Source: Prescottella subtropica (GTDB lineage: Bacteria > Actinomycetota > Actinomycetes > Mycobacteriales > Mycobacteriaceae). From it: a DNA stretch of 64,000 nucleotides. The stretch's first letter is position 1. Each line of letters begins with the position of its first letter. The stretch spans positions 124,001 through 188,000 of the forward strand of contig NZ_SKCH01000005.1 of assembly GCF_005434945.1 (NCBI RefSeq), read 5' to 3'. The position numbers and the translations under genes are program-made. Shown piece by piece: positions 24,903-33,225 of this stretch. The notes beneath the pieces were generated by a model. It saw nothing but the letters and a program-made list of their open reading frames with translations, was not told where the DNA came from and searched no databases.

Positions 24903-25024
24903 GGGAGGGACCGATGTGTGCCGGGGTCGCTGCAGCCCTCAGGTCGTCCGGCTCGGTCCGGTGGCTTCGACCCCTCGACTATAGGGAAGGCTGCCCTAAG
25001 ATCGCAAGGGTGTCGACGGCCCCC

Positions 25025-25076
25025 GGTGCTGTGCGCCTTTTTGGTAGTGGGAGCTACCAGAAAGGCGCACAGCACC
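25025..25076. terminator. Repeated palindromic terminator element, copy 1
   Basis: A long inverted repeat: GTGCTGTGCGCCTTTTTGG and its near-complement flank GTAG/CTAC and a 6-base loop. It abuts the stop of the DUF2156 gene at 25077. The core GTGCGCCTTTTTGGTAG and its complement recur at 59294-59333 next to the cobN stop. Confidence 0.75.
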
Positions 25077-27593
25077 TCACCGGCGGAGCATTGTGCGCAC
25101 CAGTCGGACTCCCTGCCCCCAGGACACGTCGGGCAGGTAGGCGCGGCGGATGGCGTTGCCGATGGTGGGCAGGGCGACGGGGTCGGGGAAGCACATGTGC
25201 ATCGGTTCGTAGCGGGGCTGGAACTTCGATTTGAACGCCAGCAGCGACCGGAACCCGTAGACCGGTTCGAGGGTGCGGCCGAGCAGGTCGAGCATCGAGG
25301 TCATGGCGGAGTCGACGGTGTCGCCGCTCATGGTGGCCAGCGGTGCCCCGGACAGGCTGACGAACTCGGCGCCCTCCTCCTCGAGCAGCAGCGCCGCCGA
25401 CGCGATGAGGAACTCCATGGTGGGCCGGAACCCGCCGGTGCGGCGGCGCATGAAGTCGAGGGTCCAGCCGACGACCCGGCCGTCCCGGTACACCGGCAGC
25501 CACGACGTCACCCCGTGCACGGTGCGGTCGGTGTCGACGGCGATCAGGCAGCGCACGTGCGGGTCGTCCATCTCGGCGAGCCCGCCGAGGGTGAAGCCCA
25601 TCTCGGGCATCCCCTTGTCGGCGACCCATTCCTCGGAGATCGCGGTGATCTGGTCGGTGAGTGCGAGCGGCGCGGTGGGAAAGCTGATCCATTCGGCGGT
25701 GATCCCCGACTTCCCGGCCCGGTTCAGGGCGGTCCGCACGTCCTGGAACTTCTTGCCGGTGAACGCGATCGACCCGAGGTCGAGGACGGTTTCCTCGGCG
25801 ACCTGCACGGCCGTCCACCCCAGGTCGACGGCGGCGTTCCGGACGTCCCCGGTGACCGAGTAGAAGCACGGTACCCAGCCGTTGGCGGCGGCGAACTCGG
25901 CGAACCCGGCGACGTCGTCGCCGACCCGGTCGGGGCGGCCGACGGGGCCACCGGTGGTCAGGGCGATGCCGCCGATCACCCGGTAGGCGACGTAGCTGTC
26001 GCCGCTCGGCGAGAACCAGTAGCGGTTGCCGTCCCACAGCGTCATCCATGACAGGTCACTGCCCGATCCGGTGGTCAGGACGGTGCGGGCCCGGTCGACG
26101 GCCGCGGAGTCGGGTCCGTGCGCGGGCCGCAGGAACGTCGCCGCCACCAGGGTGCACACCGCCGCCCAGAACACCACCCCGGTCCACTCGTAGAGCAGGG
26201 TGGCCGCCCAGTTCATCGGCAGCAGCCGCGGATCGAGCATCTGCAGGTACACCGGCGGCACCAGGCGTTGCGGGAAGTCGGCGAGCAGCATCGCGGCGCT
26301 CGGGGTGCGGTCGAAGCCGTGGCGCGCCCACAGCCCGCCGAGCACGTAGGCGACGGCGAGACCGGCGGTGAGCACCGCGAGCCGGCCGAACAGCCGCCGG
26401 TAGGTGCCGGTGGGGGCGGCGACGTCGAACAGTCGCCGGGTCGCGAGTAGCAGGATCAGCACCGCGGCCGGTGTCAGGAACGGGGTGAGGGTGCGGTACA
26501 CCGTCGGGGTGTCGAGCCCGTAGAACAGGGACTGGCCGGGGATGACGTCGAGGTAGCGGACCGCGAAGTTCAGCAGCGACAACGCCAGCAGCACCACCTG
26601 CGCGAGGGTGGCGGCGATCCACGCGAAGCGGCGGCCGCGGCGCAGCCCGTCGCACAGCACGAGCAGCAGCAGCGACGGCATCAGGCTCAGCAGCAGCGGC
26701 CCGACCCCGGACAGGCGCAGGTCGAGCTGCCCGCGGCGGCAGTCCGGGTCGGCGGCGTTCTCGGCGCAGATCTCCCGTACCTCCGCCGGCGTCCACGGCA
26801 CCCCGCGCAGCAGGTCCCGCAGCACGGCGAGGGGGCCGACGGCGTGCGGGGTGAGGGCGGCGAGCATGGTTCCGACCGCGGTGGCGGCGACGACGATCGC
26901 GACGAGGACGCGGCCCTCGCGGCGGGTGCCGGTGATCCGTCGGCCACGCCCTGTCGGATACCTGCTGCGGCCCACGATCCACGGGCCGATCGCCAGGCCG
27001 ACGACGGCGCCGCCGAGACGCATCACGTCCTGCAGCTGGCCGGCGAACAGGACGAGGGTGATCGTCAGGGCGAGGAGGCCGACGCGGATGCGGCGACGCC
27101 ACAGGGTGTCCATGGAGGCGCTCGCGGTCATCGCGACACCGACGATCCACGTGGTGGGGCCGATCGCGGTGCCCAGGTGCAGCCGGAATCCCCAGCCGGA
27201 GTCGAGAAGCCGGGCTGCGGTCGCGACCCCGGCCCCGACGACCGCGCCCGCGGTCTGGGTGATCAGGGCGGCCGCCGCGAACCGGCCCGACCCCATCCGC
27301 CGTTCCAGCGGGGCCGCGACCAGGAACACGGCGGCGGTCGCGGCCAGGTAGCCGAGCAGACCGCGCGCCCACAGCCCGGACGTGAGCGGTGTCCACAGCC
27401 GCCAGTGCTCGAGGGGGCCGATCCCGACCGCGAGATGCCGGTCGACGAACGGGCCGGGCCCGTGCAGGACGGTGTCGGTGGCGAACCCGAGGATCCACAT
27501 CACCGTCAGGATCGTGACGGCGACCGGGGCGCCGGTGACGCCGTCGCGGAGCAGGTCGGAGATCCGCCGGGCGTACCGGCGCAGCCCGGTCAC
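25077..27593 (-). CDS. MprF-like membrane protein with DUF2156 aminoacyltransferase domain
   Basis: An 838-residue protein. Its N-terminal half has about a dozen membrane segments (e.g. VAVTILTVMWILGF, YLAATAAVFLVAAPL, LLLLVLCDGLRRG), the first six or seven resembling a rhomboid-like bundle. From about residue 500 comes a soluble DUF2156 (LysX/MprF catalytic) domain with double GNAT fold: WFSPSGDSYVAYRV, LDLGSIAFTGKKFQDVRTALNRA, EEWVADKGMPEMGFTLG, TMEFLIASAALLLEEEG. MprF-type enzymes transfer Lys or Ala from tRNA to phosphatidylglycerol and lower surface charge; substrate not decided here. GTG at 27593 overlaps the upstream gene by 4 bases. Confidence 0.82.
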   Translation of the reverse strand: MTGLRRYARRISDLLRDGVTGAPVAVTILTVMWILGFATDTVLHGPGPFVDRHLAVGIGPLEHWRLWTPLTSGLWARGLLGYLAATAAVFLVAAPLERRMGSGRFAAAALITQTAGAVVGAGVATAARLLDSGWGFRLHLGTAIGPTTWIVGVAMTASASMDTLWRRRIRVGLLALTITLVLFAGQLQDVMRLGGAVVGLAIGPWIVGRSRYPTGRGRRITGTRREGRVLVAIVVAATAVGTMLAALTPHAVGPLAVLRDLLRGVPWTPAEVREICAENAADPDCRRGQLDLRLSGVGPLLLSLMPSLLLLVLCDGLRRGRRFAWIAATLAQVVLLALSLLNFAVRYLDVIPGQSLFYGLDTPTVYRTLTPFLTPAAVLILLLATRRLFDVAAPTGTYRRLFGRLAVLTAGLAVAYVLGGLWARHGFDRTPSAAMLLADFPQRLVPPVYLQMLDPRLLPMNWAATLLYEWTGVVFWAAVCTLVAATFLRPAHGPDSAAVDRARTVLTTGSGSDLSWMTLWDGNRYWFSPSGDSYVAYRVIGGIALTTGGPVGRPDRVGDDVAGFAEFAAANGWVPCFYSVTGDVRNAAVDLGWTAVQVAEETVLDLGSIAFTGKKFQDVRTALNRAGKSGITAEWISFPTAPLALTDQITAISEEWVADKGMPEMGFTLGGLAEMDDPHVRCLIAVDTDRTVHGVTSWLPVYRDGRVVGWTLDFMRRRTGGFRPTMEFLIASAALLLEEEGAEFVSLSGAPLATMSGDTVDSAMTSMLDLLGRTLEPVYGFRSLLAFKSKFQPRYEPMHMCFPDPVALPTIGNAIRRAYLPDVSWGQGVRLVRTMLRR

Positions 27594-28909
27594 GCGGTCA
27601 GCCCGAGTCGGGTGGCGAGCCAGCTCATCTCGTCGCGCAGTCCGGTGGACCACACCAGGAAACTGTGGGTGCCGGGCACCTCCACGAACTGCACGTCCAT
27701 GCCGGCGTTCTTCGCCGCCTCGTACACCTTCTTCAGGTCGCCGCGGTAGGCGTCGTCGTGGTCGCCGACGACGAACACGCCGGCGGTGTCGGGGAAGCGG
27801 CGGGTGGCCATCAGGTCCATCGGGTTGACGGCGGTGAACGCGGCCGCGTCGCCGCCGAACGCGTCGTCGACGGTGCGTTTCCGGTCCCCGAGGGTGGGTT
27901 CGAGCTGCCCGGACAGGTTCAGGAACGTCGGATACACGTCGGGGCGGGTGGTGGCGAGTTGCAGGGCGCAGGTGCCGCCGTAGGACAGTCCGGCGACCGC
28001 CCAGGACCGGGGATCGGGATCGACTTGCAGGTGCGTCTTCGTCCAGGCGGGGACGTCGACGGTCAGGTAGGTGGCGACGTTGCCGAGCCGCGAGTCCAGG
28101 CACAGCGGGTTCGCGAACTGGGTGCCGGTGCCGTCCGCGACGACGACGACGGGGGCGAGCCCGTGATGGGTGCGCGCGAACTCGTCCATGGTGGCGGTCA
28201 GTTTCCCGCCGTGCAGCCAGTCCTCGGGGGAACCGGGTTGCCCGGCGAGGAGCACCAGCACCGGCAGCAGCGGCCGCGGACTGGTGAAGTAGGCGGGCGG
28301 CAGGTAGACGACGGCGTCGCGGGCCGTGAACCCGGACACGGCGGCGGGGATCGCCACCGTCGTGTAGCGGCCGCTGGTGGGCAGGTCGGCGGGGGTCTGC
28401 GGCGCCCACACCGGTTCGAGGGGGCGGGCGGTGACGACCGGGCCGGACGGGTCCGGCAGTGCGGCGGCGTCGATCCGGTCGGGGTCGGGCAGGCCGAGTG
28501 CGGTGCCCACCGTCGGGTACGCGTAGAAGATCTGGTTGATCTGGATCGCGGCGGTGAGGACGATCGCGGCGGCCGCGACGACCGAGACGGGAATCGTCGC
28601 GCGCCGGCCGGCGACGCAGCGCGGCACCAGCAGGGCCGCCGCCGCGATCCCGACGCCGATCCACCCGTACACGGCGGTCGCGACGGGGTCGGGGAACGGC
28701 CGCCACACCTTCTCGACGACCAGGTAGATCACCGCGGTGGCCGCCGCCGCACCCGCGAGGGCCGCCGGCAGCGCCCACCGCAGGAACCAGCGGCACCGAC
28801 CGGCGACGAGCCACCCGGCGCCGAGGAGCGCGCCGGCCGCGGCGATCACGGGCAGCGGCCCGGACACCAGCGAGACGTGATCGAGCCAGCCTGTGATTCC
28901 CTGCGCCAC
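27590..28909 (-). CDS. Membrane-anchored esterase-fold (mycolyltransferase/esterase D-like) protein
   Basis: A 439-residue protein from GTG at 28909 with GGGGAGG upstream. Four membrane segments fill residues 10-150. After a linker a soluble alpha/beta-hydrolase domain follows: VVYLPPAYFT, LVLLAGQPGSPEDWL, the nucleophile elbow WAVAGLSYGGTCAL (Gly-x-Ser-x-Gly-Gly), VFVVGDHDDAY with the acid, and PGTHSFLVW with the His. This is the antigen-85/esterase D architecture placed outside the membrane. Coupling with the MprF-like gene suggests joint work on envelope lipids, though the substrate is unknown. Confidence 0.8.
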   Translation of the reverse strand: MAQGITGWLDHVSLVSGPLPVIAAAGALLGAGWLVAGRCRWFLRWALPAALAGAAAATAVIYLVVEKVWRPFPDPVATAVYGWIGVGIAAAALLVPRCVAGRRATIPVSVVAAAAIVLTAAIQINQIFYAYPTVGTALGLPDPDRIDAAALPDPSGPVVTARPLEPVWAPQTPADLPTSGRYTTVAIPAAVSGFTARDAVVYLPPAYFTSPRPLLPVLVLLAGQPGSPEDWLHGGKLTATMDEFARTHHGLAPVVVVADGTGTQFANPLCLDSRLGNVATYLTVDVPAWTKTHLQVDPDPRSWAVAGLSYGGTCALQLATTRPDVYPTFLNLSGQLEPTLGDRKRTVDDAFGGDAAAFTAVNPMDLMATRRFPDTAGVFVVGDHDDAYRGDLKKVYEAAKNAGMDVQFVEVPGTHSFLVWSTGLRDEMSWLATRLGLTA

Positions 28910-28992
28910 CGGACCTCCCCTTCGACATTGCCGTTCACCGGTATACCGCGCCGGCGCGGATGCGACCACTATCACATCCCGGGGCCATCGTT

Positions 28993-29006
28993 TACTACCG
29001 GTAGTA
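28993..29006. promoter_or_regulatory. Palindromic operator upstream of blaI-like gene
   Basis: TACTACCGGTAGTA is a perfect 14-bp palindrome 37 bp before the regulator start. BlaI/MecI dimers bind TAC-rich dyads, so this is the likely autoregulatory site. It lies in the 134-bp gap shared with the divergent esterase-like operon. Confidence 0.65.
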
Positions 29007-29043
29007 GTAAGCGGGTGGGATGCCCGGTCCGTAGACTCGGGCC

Positions 29044-29463
29044 ATGGCTGGACTCGGTGAACTCGAACGCGCAGTGATGGATCACCTGTGGTCGGTGTCG
29101 GAACCGCAGACGGTGCGGCAGGTCCACGAGGCCCTCGCCACGCGCCGCGAACTCGCCTACACCACGGTGATGACCGTGCTGCAGCGTCTCGCCAAGAAGC
29201 ATCTCGTCATCCAGCAGCGGGACGACCGCGCCCACCGCTACGTGCCCGTCCACGGCCGCGACGAGCTCGTCGCGTCGCTGATGGTCGACGCCCTGCAGCA
29301 GGCCGACGCGTCCGGGGAGCGGGCCGCCGCCCTCGTCCACTTCGTCGGGCAGGTCGGCGCCGACGAGGCCGCCGCCCTCCGCGAGGCCCTGGCCGCACTG
29401 GAACAGGCCGAGGCCGCCCGGCAGGCGCCGGGACTGCACCCGGCGACCGGCCGGGCCAGCTGA
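29044..29463 (+). CDS. BlaI/MecI/CopY family repressor
   Basis: A 139-residue winged-helix repressor. LGELERAVMDHLWSV and VRQVHEALATRRELAYTTVM form the HTH, TVLQRLAKKHLVIQQRDDRAHRYVPV the wing, and the acidic C-terminal helix the dimer domain. Family members repress beta-lactamase-type or copper genes and are cleaved or released by a partner M56 sensor peptidase, encoded next (29492). The pair has the usual actinobacterial order. A perfect dyad at 28993-29006 is the probable operator. Confidence 0.88.
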   Translation: MAGLGELERAVMDHLWSVSEPQTVRQVHEALATRRELAYTTVMTVLQRLAKKHLVIQQRDDRAHRYVPVHGRDELVASLMVDALQQADASGERAAALVHFVGQVGADEAAALREALAALEQAEAARQAPGLHPATGRAS

Positions 29464-29491
29464 CCGCCGCCGACCCCAGGAATCCCGTGCG

Positions 29492-30457
29492 ATGAACGCC
29501 ACCACGGCGCTGGCCTTCGGGTTGCTCGCGCTCGTTCTCACCGGACCGGTGCCGGCACTGCTCAGCCGCGCCGCCTGGCCGTTCCGGTCCCCCCGCGCCG
29601 CGCTGGTGCTGTGGCAGGCGGTCGCGATCGCCGCGGTGCTGTCGGCGTTCTCCTCCGGGCTGGCGATCGCCTCGCTGCTGCTCGTGCCCGGCCCCGACGG
29701 GCGCCCCACCACCGAACCGACCGCCGAGATCGACGCGCTCGGGTTGCCGCTGTGGATCCTGTACGTCGTCGTGTTCCTGGCGACCCTGCTGATCGGCGCG
29801 AAACTGATCTTCTCGGTGGTGCGGGTCGCGATCCACACCCGCCGCCGCCGGGCCCGGCACCGCATGCTCGTCGACCTCCTCGACCGCGGGGACGTCGACC
29901 TGTCGGTGGCCCTCGGCCGGATGTCGGACGTGCGGGTCCTCGACTCCGCCGAACCCATCGCCTACTGCCTGCCCGGGCTGCGGCAGCGGGTCGTGCTCAG
30001 CGAAGGCACCCTGAATTCGCTCAGCGACGACGAGATCCGCGCGATCCTCACCCACGAACGCTCCCATCTGCGGGCCCGGCACGACCTGGTGCTCGAGGCG
30101 TTCACCGCCGTCCATCACGCGTTCCCGCGGGTGGTGCGCTCGAAGTCGGCGCTCGGCTCGGTGCAGCTGCTCGTCGAACTGCTCGCCGACGACTCCGCCG
30201 TCAAGGTCACCGGCCCGGCCCCCCTGGCCCGCGCGCTCGTCGCGTGCGCCGGCTCCGTCGCCCCGCGCGGCGCGATGGCCGTCGGCGGCCCGTCCACCCT
30301 GGTGCGGGTGCAGCGGCTGACCGGGGCCGGCGCGGACGTGCGGATCGCAGTGGCCGCCTACTTCGCCGCGGCCGCGATCCTGATCGTCCCGACGATCGCG
30401 GTGGCGGTGCCGTGGCTGGTGGAGCTGAGCCGCCTGTTCTCCCCCACCCACCCGTAG
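29492..30457 (+). CDS. M56-family (BlaR1/MecR1-like) membrane metallopeptidase
   Basis: A 321-residue membrane peptidase. Membrane segments occur at residues 4-22, 35-60, 85-105 and near the C-terminus (AAYFAAAAILIVPTIAVAV). The zinc site is ILTHERSHLRARHD (His-Glu-x2-His) at about 189, with a downstream acidic ligand region in LLADDSAVKV. There is no C-terminal penicillin-binding sensor domain, so this is the short actinobacterial form whose signal is unknown. It lies 28 bp after the BlaI-type gene and should inactivate that repressor. Confidence 0.87.
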   Translation: MNATTALAFGLLALVLTGPVPALLSRAAWPFRSPRAALVLWQAVAIAAVLSAFSSGLAIASLLLVPGPDGRPTTEPTAEIDALGLPLWILYVVVFLATLLIGAKLIFSVVRVAIHTRRRRARHRMLVDLLDRGDVDLSVALGRMSDVRVLDSAEPIAYCLPGLRQRVVLSEGTLNSLSDDEIRAILTHERSHLRARHDLVLEAFTAVHHAFPRVVRSKSALGSVQLLVELLADDSAVKVTGPAPLARALVACAGSVAPRGAMAVGGPSTLVRVQRLTGAGADVRIAVAAYFAAAAILIVPTIAVAVPWLVELSRLFSPTHP

Positions 30458-30694
30458 CGCCGGCCAGTTGCGCTGGTCACAGCCTGCCCGGGAAATGGTC
30501 GACGGCCGACCCGATCGCGTACACTCGATCACGGCCCGATAACAGGGCAAGTTCATTCATGTGAGGCACACAGCCCCGTCACCCCGCGATCGACGCACAG
30601 ACGGCCAGGTGAATTGTGCCCTGGCTCGTCTCTTCGTGCGGCTGCAGGACAGCCCGCTCCGCGACGTGCCCGACGTCCGGAGAGGTAAATCCGC
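30458..30694 (+). promoter_or_regulatory. Long leader of the DEAD-box helicase gene
   Basis: A 237-bp gene-free stretch before the helicase start, with a GAGAGG ribosome site at 30680-30685. DEAD-box genes of this type often have long, structured, cold-responsive leaders; the length fits this but no conserved element was recognised. Confidence 0.4.
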
Positions 30695-33079
30695 GTGACT
30701 TCTGCTGCCCCCGAAACTTCCACCCCCGACACCGTCGACACAACAGTCGACGCCGTCGAGACGGTTGAGACCGTCGAGACCCCGTCGACCGAGGTTGCCG
30801 ACACCACCGATGTGGCCGAGACTGCCGATGTGGCCGACGCCGACGATCAGACCGACAGCGACGAGGCCGCCGATCAGGCGACGTTCGCCGAGATCGGGCT
30901 GCCCGAGCCGGTCGTGGCCGCCCTGGCCCGCAGCGAGATCACCGTGCCGTCCCCGATCCAGGCGATGGCGATCCCGGATGCGATCGCCGGCAAGAACATC
31001 CTCGGCCGCGCCCAGACCGGCTCCGGAAAGACCCTCGCGTTCGGTCTGCCGATGCTCGCGCGTCTGGCCCGCCACGAGGACCGTCCGGATCCGAAGCGGC
31101 CCCGCGCCCTCGTCCTGGTCCCCACCCGTGAGCTCGCGTTCCAGGTGGTCGACTCCCTCACCCCGTACGCCGCGTCCCTGGGCCTGACCGTGCGGGCCGC
31201 CGTCGGCGGCACCCCGTTCACCAAGCAGGTCGACCAGCTGCGCCGCGGCGTCGACATCCTCGTCGCCACCCCCGGCCGTCTCGGCGACCATCTGCGGCAG
31301 AACACGTGCATCCTCGACGCCATCGAGATGACCGCCCTCGACGAGGCCGACCAGATGGCCGACATGGGCTTCCTGCCCGAGGTGCGCACCCTGCTGTCCG
31401 GCACCCCCGACGACAGCCAGCGACTGCTGTTCTCGGCGACCCTCGACAACGATGTGCAGGCCCTCGTCCGCGAGTTCCTGCCCGAACACGAACTGCATTC
31501 GACGCAGGACGGTCGCGCATCGGTCACCACGATGGACCACTACGTCCTCCTCGTCGAACGCGGCCAGAAGGACGCCGTCCTCGCCGAGATCGCCTCCCGC
31601 AAGGGCGGACGCACCATCATGTTCGCCCGCACCAAGCTGGGCACCGAGGGTGTCGTCGAACGTCTCCGGGAGCAGGGTGTCGCCGCCGAGGCCCTGCACG
31701 GCGGCAAGGCGCAGAACCAGCGGACCCGCGTCCTCGAGCGGTTCAAGACCGGCCGCACCCCCGTTCTGGTCGCCACCGACGTCGCGGCCCGAGGAATTCA
31801 TGTCGACGGCATCGACCTCGTCGTGCACGTCGACCCGCCGCAGGACCACAAGGACTACCTGCACCGTGCCGGGCGCACCGCCCGCGCCGGTGAGGCCGGT
31901 GTCGTCGCCGCGATCGTGCTGCCCAACCAGCGCCGCATGTTCCGCCGGCTGACCGGTATGGCCGGCGTCGACGCCACCGCCGTGCCCGTCTTCCCCGGCT
32001 CCGAGGAACTCGCCGCCATCACCGGCGCACAGACCCCGAGCGGGGAACCGGTGCGCGACAGCAACTTCCGCAGCGAGCGCGGTGACCGTGGCGGCCGCGG
32101 CGGGTTCGGTGACCGTCGGGAACGCTCGTTCGGGGACCGTGGACCGCGCCGCGAGGGCGGCTACCAGGGCAACCGTGACGATCGGGGCCCGCGCCGCGAC
32201 TTCGGGGACCGGGACAACAACCGCTCGTTCGGGGACCGTGGCCCGCGCCGTGAGGGCGGCTACCAGGGCAACCGCGACAACAACCGCTCCTTCGGAGACC
32301 GGAGTCAGGGCGACCGCAGCTTCGGTGACCGGGACAACCGTTCCTTCGGAGACCGGGACAACCGGGGCCCGCGTCGCGACGACCGCTCGTTCGGGGACCG
32401 GGGACCGCGCCGCGAGGGCGGCTACCAGGGCAACCGCGACGATCGTGGTGGCAACCGGGACAACAACTTCCGCGGCAACCGCGACGACCGTGGCCCGCGC
32501 CGCGAAGGTGGTTTCCAGGGCAACCGGGACGATCGCGGACCGCGCAGCTTCGACGATCGTGGCCCGCGCCGCGAGGGCGGGGACCGCAGCGACAACCGCT
32601 CCTTCGGGGACCGTGGCCCGCGCCGTGAGGGTGGTTTCCAGGGCAACCGCGACAACAACCGCTCCTTCGGGGACCGCGACAACCGTGGTGGTAGCCGGGA
32701 CAACGGTGGTTTCCGCGGCAACCGGGACGACCGTGGACCGCGCCGCGACAACGATTTCCGGGGTGACCGGGACAACGGCGGCTTCCGCGGCAACCGGGAC
32801 GACCGTGGTGGTAGCCGGGACAACGGTGGTTTCCGTGGGAACCGCGACGATCGCGGACCGCGCCGCGACTTTGGGGACCGCAGCGACAACCGCTCCTTCG
32901 GAGACCGTGGCCCGCGCCGCGAAGGTGGTTTCCAGGGCAACCGCGACAACAACCGCTCCTTCGGGGACCGGGGTCCGTCCACGGGATCGTCGGACCAGCG
33001 CAGCGGCGGGTTCCGTAGCCGCACCGACCGTCGCAGCTACGACGGCTTCGACGGCCCGCACCGGGGTCGCAACGCGTAG
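30695..33079 (+). CDS. DEAD-box RNA helicase with long RG/NRD-rich repeat tail
   Basis: A 794-residue protein. Residues 1-60 are acidic and Thr/Val/Asp rich. The helicase core follows: Q motif (FAEIGLPEP, SPIQAMAIP), motif I AQTGSGKT, motif II DEAD in ALDEADQMADMG, motif III FSATL, motif VI HRAGRTARAG. From about residue 448 to the end, over 340 residues, the chain is made of imperfect repeats of units such as RSFGDRGPRREGG, QGNRDDRG and GGFRGNRD. This Arg/Gly/Asp/Asn-rich tail resembles RNA-binding and phase-separating tails of CsdA/RhlE-type helicases but is unusually long. Likely roles are ribosome assembly and RNA decay in the cold. Confidence 0.93.
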   Translation: MTSAAPETSTPDTVDTTVDAVETVETVETPSTEVADTTDVAETADVADADDQTDSDEAADQATFAEIGLPEPVVAALARSEITVPSPIQAMAIPDAIAGKNILGRAQTGSGKTLAFGLPMLARLARHEDRPDPKRPRALVLVPTRELAFQVVDSLTPYAASLGLTVRAAVGGTPFTKQVDQLRRGVDILVATPGRLGDHLRQNTCILDAIEMTALDEADQMADMGFLPEVRTLLSGTPDDSQRLLFSATLDNDVQALVREFLPEHELHSTQDGRASVTTMDHYVLLVERGQKDAVLAEIASRKGGRTIMFARTKLGTEGVVERLREQGVAAEALHGGKAQNQRTRVLERFKTGRTPVLVATDVAARGIHVDGIDLVVHVDPPQDHKDYLHRAGRTARAGEAGVVAAIVLPNQRRMFRRLTGMAGVDATAVPVFPGSEELAAITGAQTPSGEPVRDSNFRSERGDRGGRGGFGDRRERSFGDRGPRREGGYQGNRDDRGPRRDFGDRDNNRSFGDRGPRREGGYQGNRDNNRSFGDRSQGDRSFGDRDNRSFGDRDNRGPRRDDRSFGDRGPRREGGYQGNRDDRGGNRDNNFRGNRDDRGPRREGGFQGNRDDRGPRSFDDRGPRREGGDRSDNRSFGDRGPRREGGFQGNRDNNRSFGDRDNRGGSRDNGGFRGNRDDRGPRRDNDFRGDRDNGGFRGNRDDRGGSRDNGGFRGNRDDRGPRRDFGDRSDNRSFGDRGPRREGGFQGNRDNNRSFGDRGPSTGSSDQRSGGFRSRTDRRSYDGFDGPHRGRNA

Positions 33080-33111
33080 TAAGGCGTTCACCCGGATCTG
33101 AGTATCCGTCC

Positions 33112-33145
33112 GGCCCCGGCCACCCGTTCTCGGGTGGTCGGGGCC
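33112..33145 (+). terminator. Helicase terminator hairpin
   Basis: Arms GGCCCCGGCCACCCG and CGGGTGGTCGGGGCC pair with one mismatch around TTCT, 33 bp after the helicase stop. Confidence 0.7.
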
Positions 33146-33225
33146 GAGTCGTCTGTGGTGGGTGTCACGGACCGAACGGCGGGGCCGGTTCGCGTCCGGG
33201 TGGGGTGACGGGGGAAGCTGTATCC

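Noticed and set aside
25077-28928. A single 1283-codon frame covering both envelope genes
   Set aside because: Only the part up to 27593 encodes the DUF2156 protein; upstream the true hydrolase is in another frame with a clear GTGA overlap.
30557-33091. An 844-codon open frame on the minus strand opposite the DEAD-box helicase
   Set aside because: It is a mirror of the helicase repeats and biased codons; the Val/Ala-rich low-complexity product has no recognisable domain, while the plus strand has a complete helicase.
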